Origin: Azonexus hydrophilus
Lineage (GTDB): Bacteria; Pseudomonadota; Gammaproteobacteria; Burkholderiales; Rhodocyclaceae
DNA: 64,000 nt
Reading direction: 5' to 3'
NCBI RefSeq assembly: GCF_905120355.1
Contig: NZ_CAJHOB010000004.1
Location: 62,001-126,000 of the forward strand
The position numbers and the translations under genes are program-made. Shown in pieces: positions 62,261 to 64,000 of the stretch (position 1 is the first letter of the stretch; each line of letters begins with the position of its first letter). The notes beneath the pieces were generated by a model. That model was not told the DNA's origin. It worked only from the letters and a program-made list of their open reading frames with translations, and ran no database searches.

Positions 62261-64000
62261 GCTTGTCTCCGGTAAGCCGAGATACCGCCGCCGAAGCCGG
62301 CAAAGAGCAGCAGCGAAGCGCCAAAGAGAGCCAGCGGCGGGACGGGCGGTTCGTTGTCATCCACTTTTTTCAGCACCATGCCTTCGACGGGCGGCGGCGG
62401 GGCGGGCGGCGTCATGACCAGATCTTCGGCGCTTTGCGGGCGGGTCGGCGCGGGGGCAGCGGGCAGGACGGCGGCGAGGCCGAAGCCGGGGGCGACGAAT
62501 TTCTCGAATACGGCGTTGTCGGTCTGCACGTCGAAGCGGCGGGCGAGGTCGTTGTAGCGATCCTTGAGTTCGGCCACCGTCTTGGCGTCGGCCTGCCAGT
62601 AGCCGTGGCGGGCCATTTCCAGCATCTTCTCGATGGTCTGCGCCAGCGCGTGCGGGTTGTTCTGCTCGAACCAGTTCTTCAGGCCGAGCTGGTGCTTGTC
62701 GCGCACGTAGACGTCGACGAACTCCTGCCACTGGTCGTCGCGCACGATTTCGCGGGCCACGGTGGTCCAGCCGGTGAAGTTGTTCATCGAATCGAGCACT
62801 TGCAGCGTGCCGGAGTAGCCCTCGGCCATCAGCCCCTTGATGTAGCCGGGATGGAAATTGCGGGTGGCGAGTTCCTTGGCGAGAAACTTGTCGGCCCCTT
62901 CGACCTTGCCGGAACCGCTGCCGCGCAGGTTGGAGATGTAGAGTTCCGGCGCCTTGCCGTCGAGATGGCGCACCGCCGCGCCGATGCCGCCGAGGTACTG
63001 GAAGGGGTCGTCGGTGGTGAGCATGCCGTAGAGGTTGGAGGTGCGCGACAGCACCGCGCCCTCGGTGCCTTTCAACTGCTCGGCGTAGAGGTTGACGTCG
63101 ACGCCGTCGGCCCCGGCGATGCCCTTGGTGTTCCAGGCGGTTTCGTCGGCCCCGAAGGCGTACTGCATGTTCTTCAGGTAAAGCTGCGCCATCTTGCGGT
63201 CGGCTTCGGCCTTGCTTTTCCAGGTGTCGGTGGCCAGCGCCGCGTCGTCGAGGCCGGTGCCGTAGCGGCCCGATTCGTTGGAGAAGATGCGGGTTTCCGC
63301 CGCCCGCCGTGCTGCTGCTTCCGGCACGCCGCGCTGCTTGAGGCTGGCGGCGATGCGCAGGCTGTTGGCGTGCACCGGGTTGTCGGCCTCATTGGCGCGG
63401 GCGGCGAGTTCGACCGCTTTCGCCAGTTGCTTCATGGCGTTGGGGAAATGGTCGCGGTACAGGCCGGTAGCGGAAATCACGACGTCGACACGCGGGCGCT
63501 GCATGCTTTCACGCGGCATCAGCTTGACGTCGATGACGCGCCCGCCGGCATCCCACACCGGTTCGACGCCCAGCGCCGCCAATACCTGCGCTTCGAGCAT
63601 GCCCTGATGGCGCATGGTTTCGACCGACCACAGCGAGAAGGCGAGCTTCTTCGGCGGCTTGCCGGTTTTCGCTGTGTGCGCCGCGATCAACTGCTCGGCG
63701 GCATCCTTGCCGGCTTCCCAGGCTTGCTTGGTGGGAACGCGCGAGGGGTCGAAGCCGTAGAGATTGCGGCCCGTGGGCAGCGCGTCCGGGTTCTTCATCG
63801 GGTCGCCGCCGTAGGAGGTCGGGCGGTGCTGGCCGGCCAGCGCCGAGAGCAGGCCGGCCATTTCGCCTGCCGCGCCGAGGTCGACGTACCACTGCTTGCC
63901 TTGTTCGAGCTGGGCCTTGAGTTTTTCATCGACGTTCACCGCCGCACCGGCGAGGTGGTTGCGCAGGAGCTTGAAGGGCGGTGTGTCGCTGATTTTTTCG
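62257..64000 (-). CDS. CobN/ChlH-family protein with C-terminal membrane anchor (partial)
   Basis: The C-terminal 580 residues of a large CobN-type chelatase-like protein; the frame is open to the window edge. Recognisable blocks are PTGRNLYGFDPSRVPTK, LWSVETMRHQGMLEAQVL, LYRDHFPNAM, and FHPGYIKGLMAEGYSG. Unlike cobalt-inserting CobN, it ends with a Pro-rich linker (VMTPPAPPPPVEG) and one membrane helix (about 20 residues, LALFGASLLLFAGFGGG) followed by SAYRRQA, a type-I anchor that puts the main domain outside the cytoplasm. Together with its neighbours this resembles HmuS of Bacteroidetes haem operons. No CobS/CobT genes are in view. Confidence 0.85.
   Translation of the reverse strand, partial: EKISDTPPFKLLRNHLAGAAVNVDEKLKAQLEQGKQWYVDLGAAGEMAGLLSALAGQHRPTSYGGDPMKNPDALPTGRNLYGFDPSRVPTKQAWEAGKDAAEQLIAAHTAKTGKPPKKLAFSLWSVETMRHQGMLEAQVLAALGVEPVWDAGGRVIDVKLMPRESMQRPRVDVVISATGLYRDHFPNAMKQLAKAVELAARANEADNPVHANSLRIAASLKQRGVPEAAARRAAETRIFSNESGRYGTGLDDAALATDTWKSKAEADRKMAQLYLKNMQYAFGADETAWNTKGIAGADGVDVNLYAEQLKGTEGAVLSRTSNLYGMLTTDDPFQYLGGIGAAVRHLDGKAPELYISNLRGSGSGKVEGADKFLAKELATRNFHPGYIKGLMAEGYSGTLQVLDSMNNFTGWTTVAREIVRDDQWQEFVDVYVRDKHQLGLKNWFEQNNPHALAQTIEKMLEMARHGYWQADAKTVAELKDRYNDLARRFDVQTDNAVFEKFVAPGFGLAAVLPAAPAPTRPQSAEDLVMTPPAPPPPVEGMVLKKVDDNEPPVPPLALFGASLLLFAGFGGGISAYRRQA

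Noticed and set aside
62257-64000. Annotation as cobaltochelatase for cobalamin synthesis
   Set aside because: The membrane anchor and the TonB/ExbB/DUF2149 neighbours do not fit a cytosolic CobNST enzyme.

Overview
The window is one dense, high-GC chromosomal stretch of a Gram-negative bacterium. The gene families (RegB/RegA redox pair, cytosolic 4Cys FNR, class II B12-dependent ribonucleotide reductase, MaoC-Pta/AckA/FabI next to a PHB synthase, hemerythrin, putative Na+/H+ antiporter, HemP) and the frequent TAAAAT -10 boxes fit a facultatively anaerobic betaproteobacterium. Rhodocyclales (Azonexus/Dechloromonas-like) is my best guess; this is inference from gene content, not from a search. 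I saw no rRNA, tRNA, CRISPR array, insertion sequence or prophage.

Layout. 1-7.6 kb is housekeeping: OmpR (with the first codons of its sensor kinase), TsaB-RimI-uracil-DNA glycosylase, SmpB, RatA-RnfH, RsmJ-ParC. 7.9-22.3 kb is a surface-protein export locus: an OmpR-type regulator with a degenerate receiver, a giant repeat adhesin (about 2,534 aa) with an N-terminal LEPR-x-LFDGA motif, a TolC-type lipoprotein, two HlyD-type adaptors and an M50 site-2-protease-like membrane protein fused to a HlyD-like arm. No ABC ATPase is present, so this looks like a non-canonical exporter and is the most interesting system in the window. 22.4-25.4 kb is a class II ribonucleotide reductase behind two tandem NrdR-type boxes. 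25.5-32.8 kb is carbon overflow and storage: fabI, a kinase-like protein, a cysteine phosphatase, maoC-pta and ackA in one operon, with a universal stress protein and a divergent PHA synthase.

32.8-43.1 kb is an oxygen/NO-responsive block: an FNR-type box before a hemerythrin-DUF2249-membrane protein-SirB2 operon, then gdhA, rnk, fnr, hemN (its own FNR box sits at about -41.5 from a predicted start), a SafE-like protein, a copper P-type ATPase and a CopZ-like chaperone. 43.2-50.0 kb holds bfd, an antiporter, RegA/RegB and a large MASE1-CHASE-GGDEF-EAL protein. 50.1-53.9 kb is an iron-starvation block (Fe3+ binding protein, DUF2325 protein, HemP, a cysteine-less paralogue of ribosomal protein S4, a small unknown protein). 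Three promoters (bfd, DUF2325 protein, S4 paralogue operon) share one architecture: TTGACA, 16-17 bp, then a -10 element that overlaps or abuts a 7-1-7 Fur-like dyad.

54.1-59.2 kb has a TerB/DUF697 protein, a TerC-family protein, an SdiA-regulated-type protein, a second stress protein, DUF808 and DUF423 membrane proteins. 59.2-64.0 kb is a TonB receptor, a CobN/ChlH-family protein with a C-terminal membrane anchor (cut by the window edge), a TolQ/ExbB-type channel protein and a DUF2149 protein. This gene set matches the Hmu-type haem utilisation operons of Bacteroidetes, so tetrapyrrole uptake with metal removal is a better guess than cobalamin synthesis.
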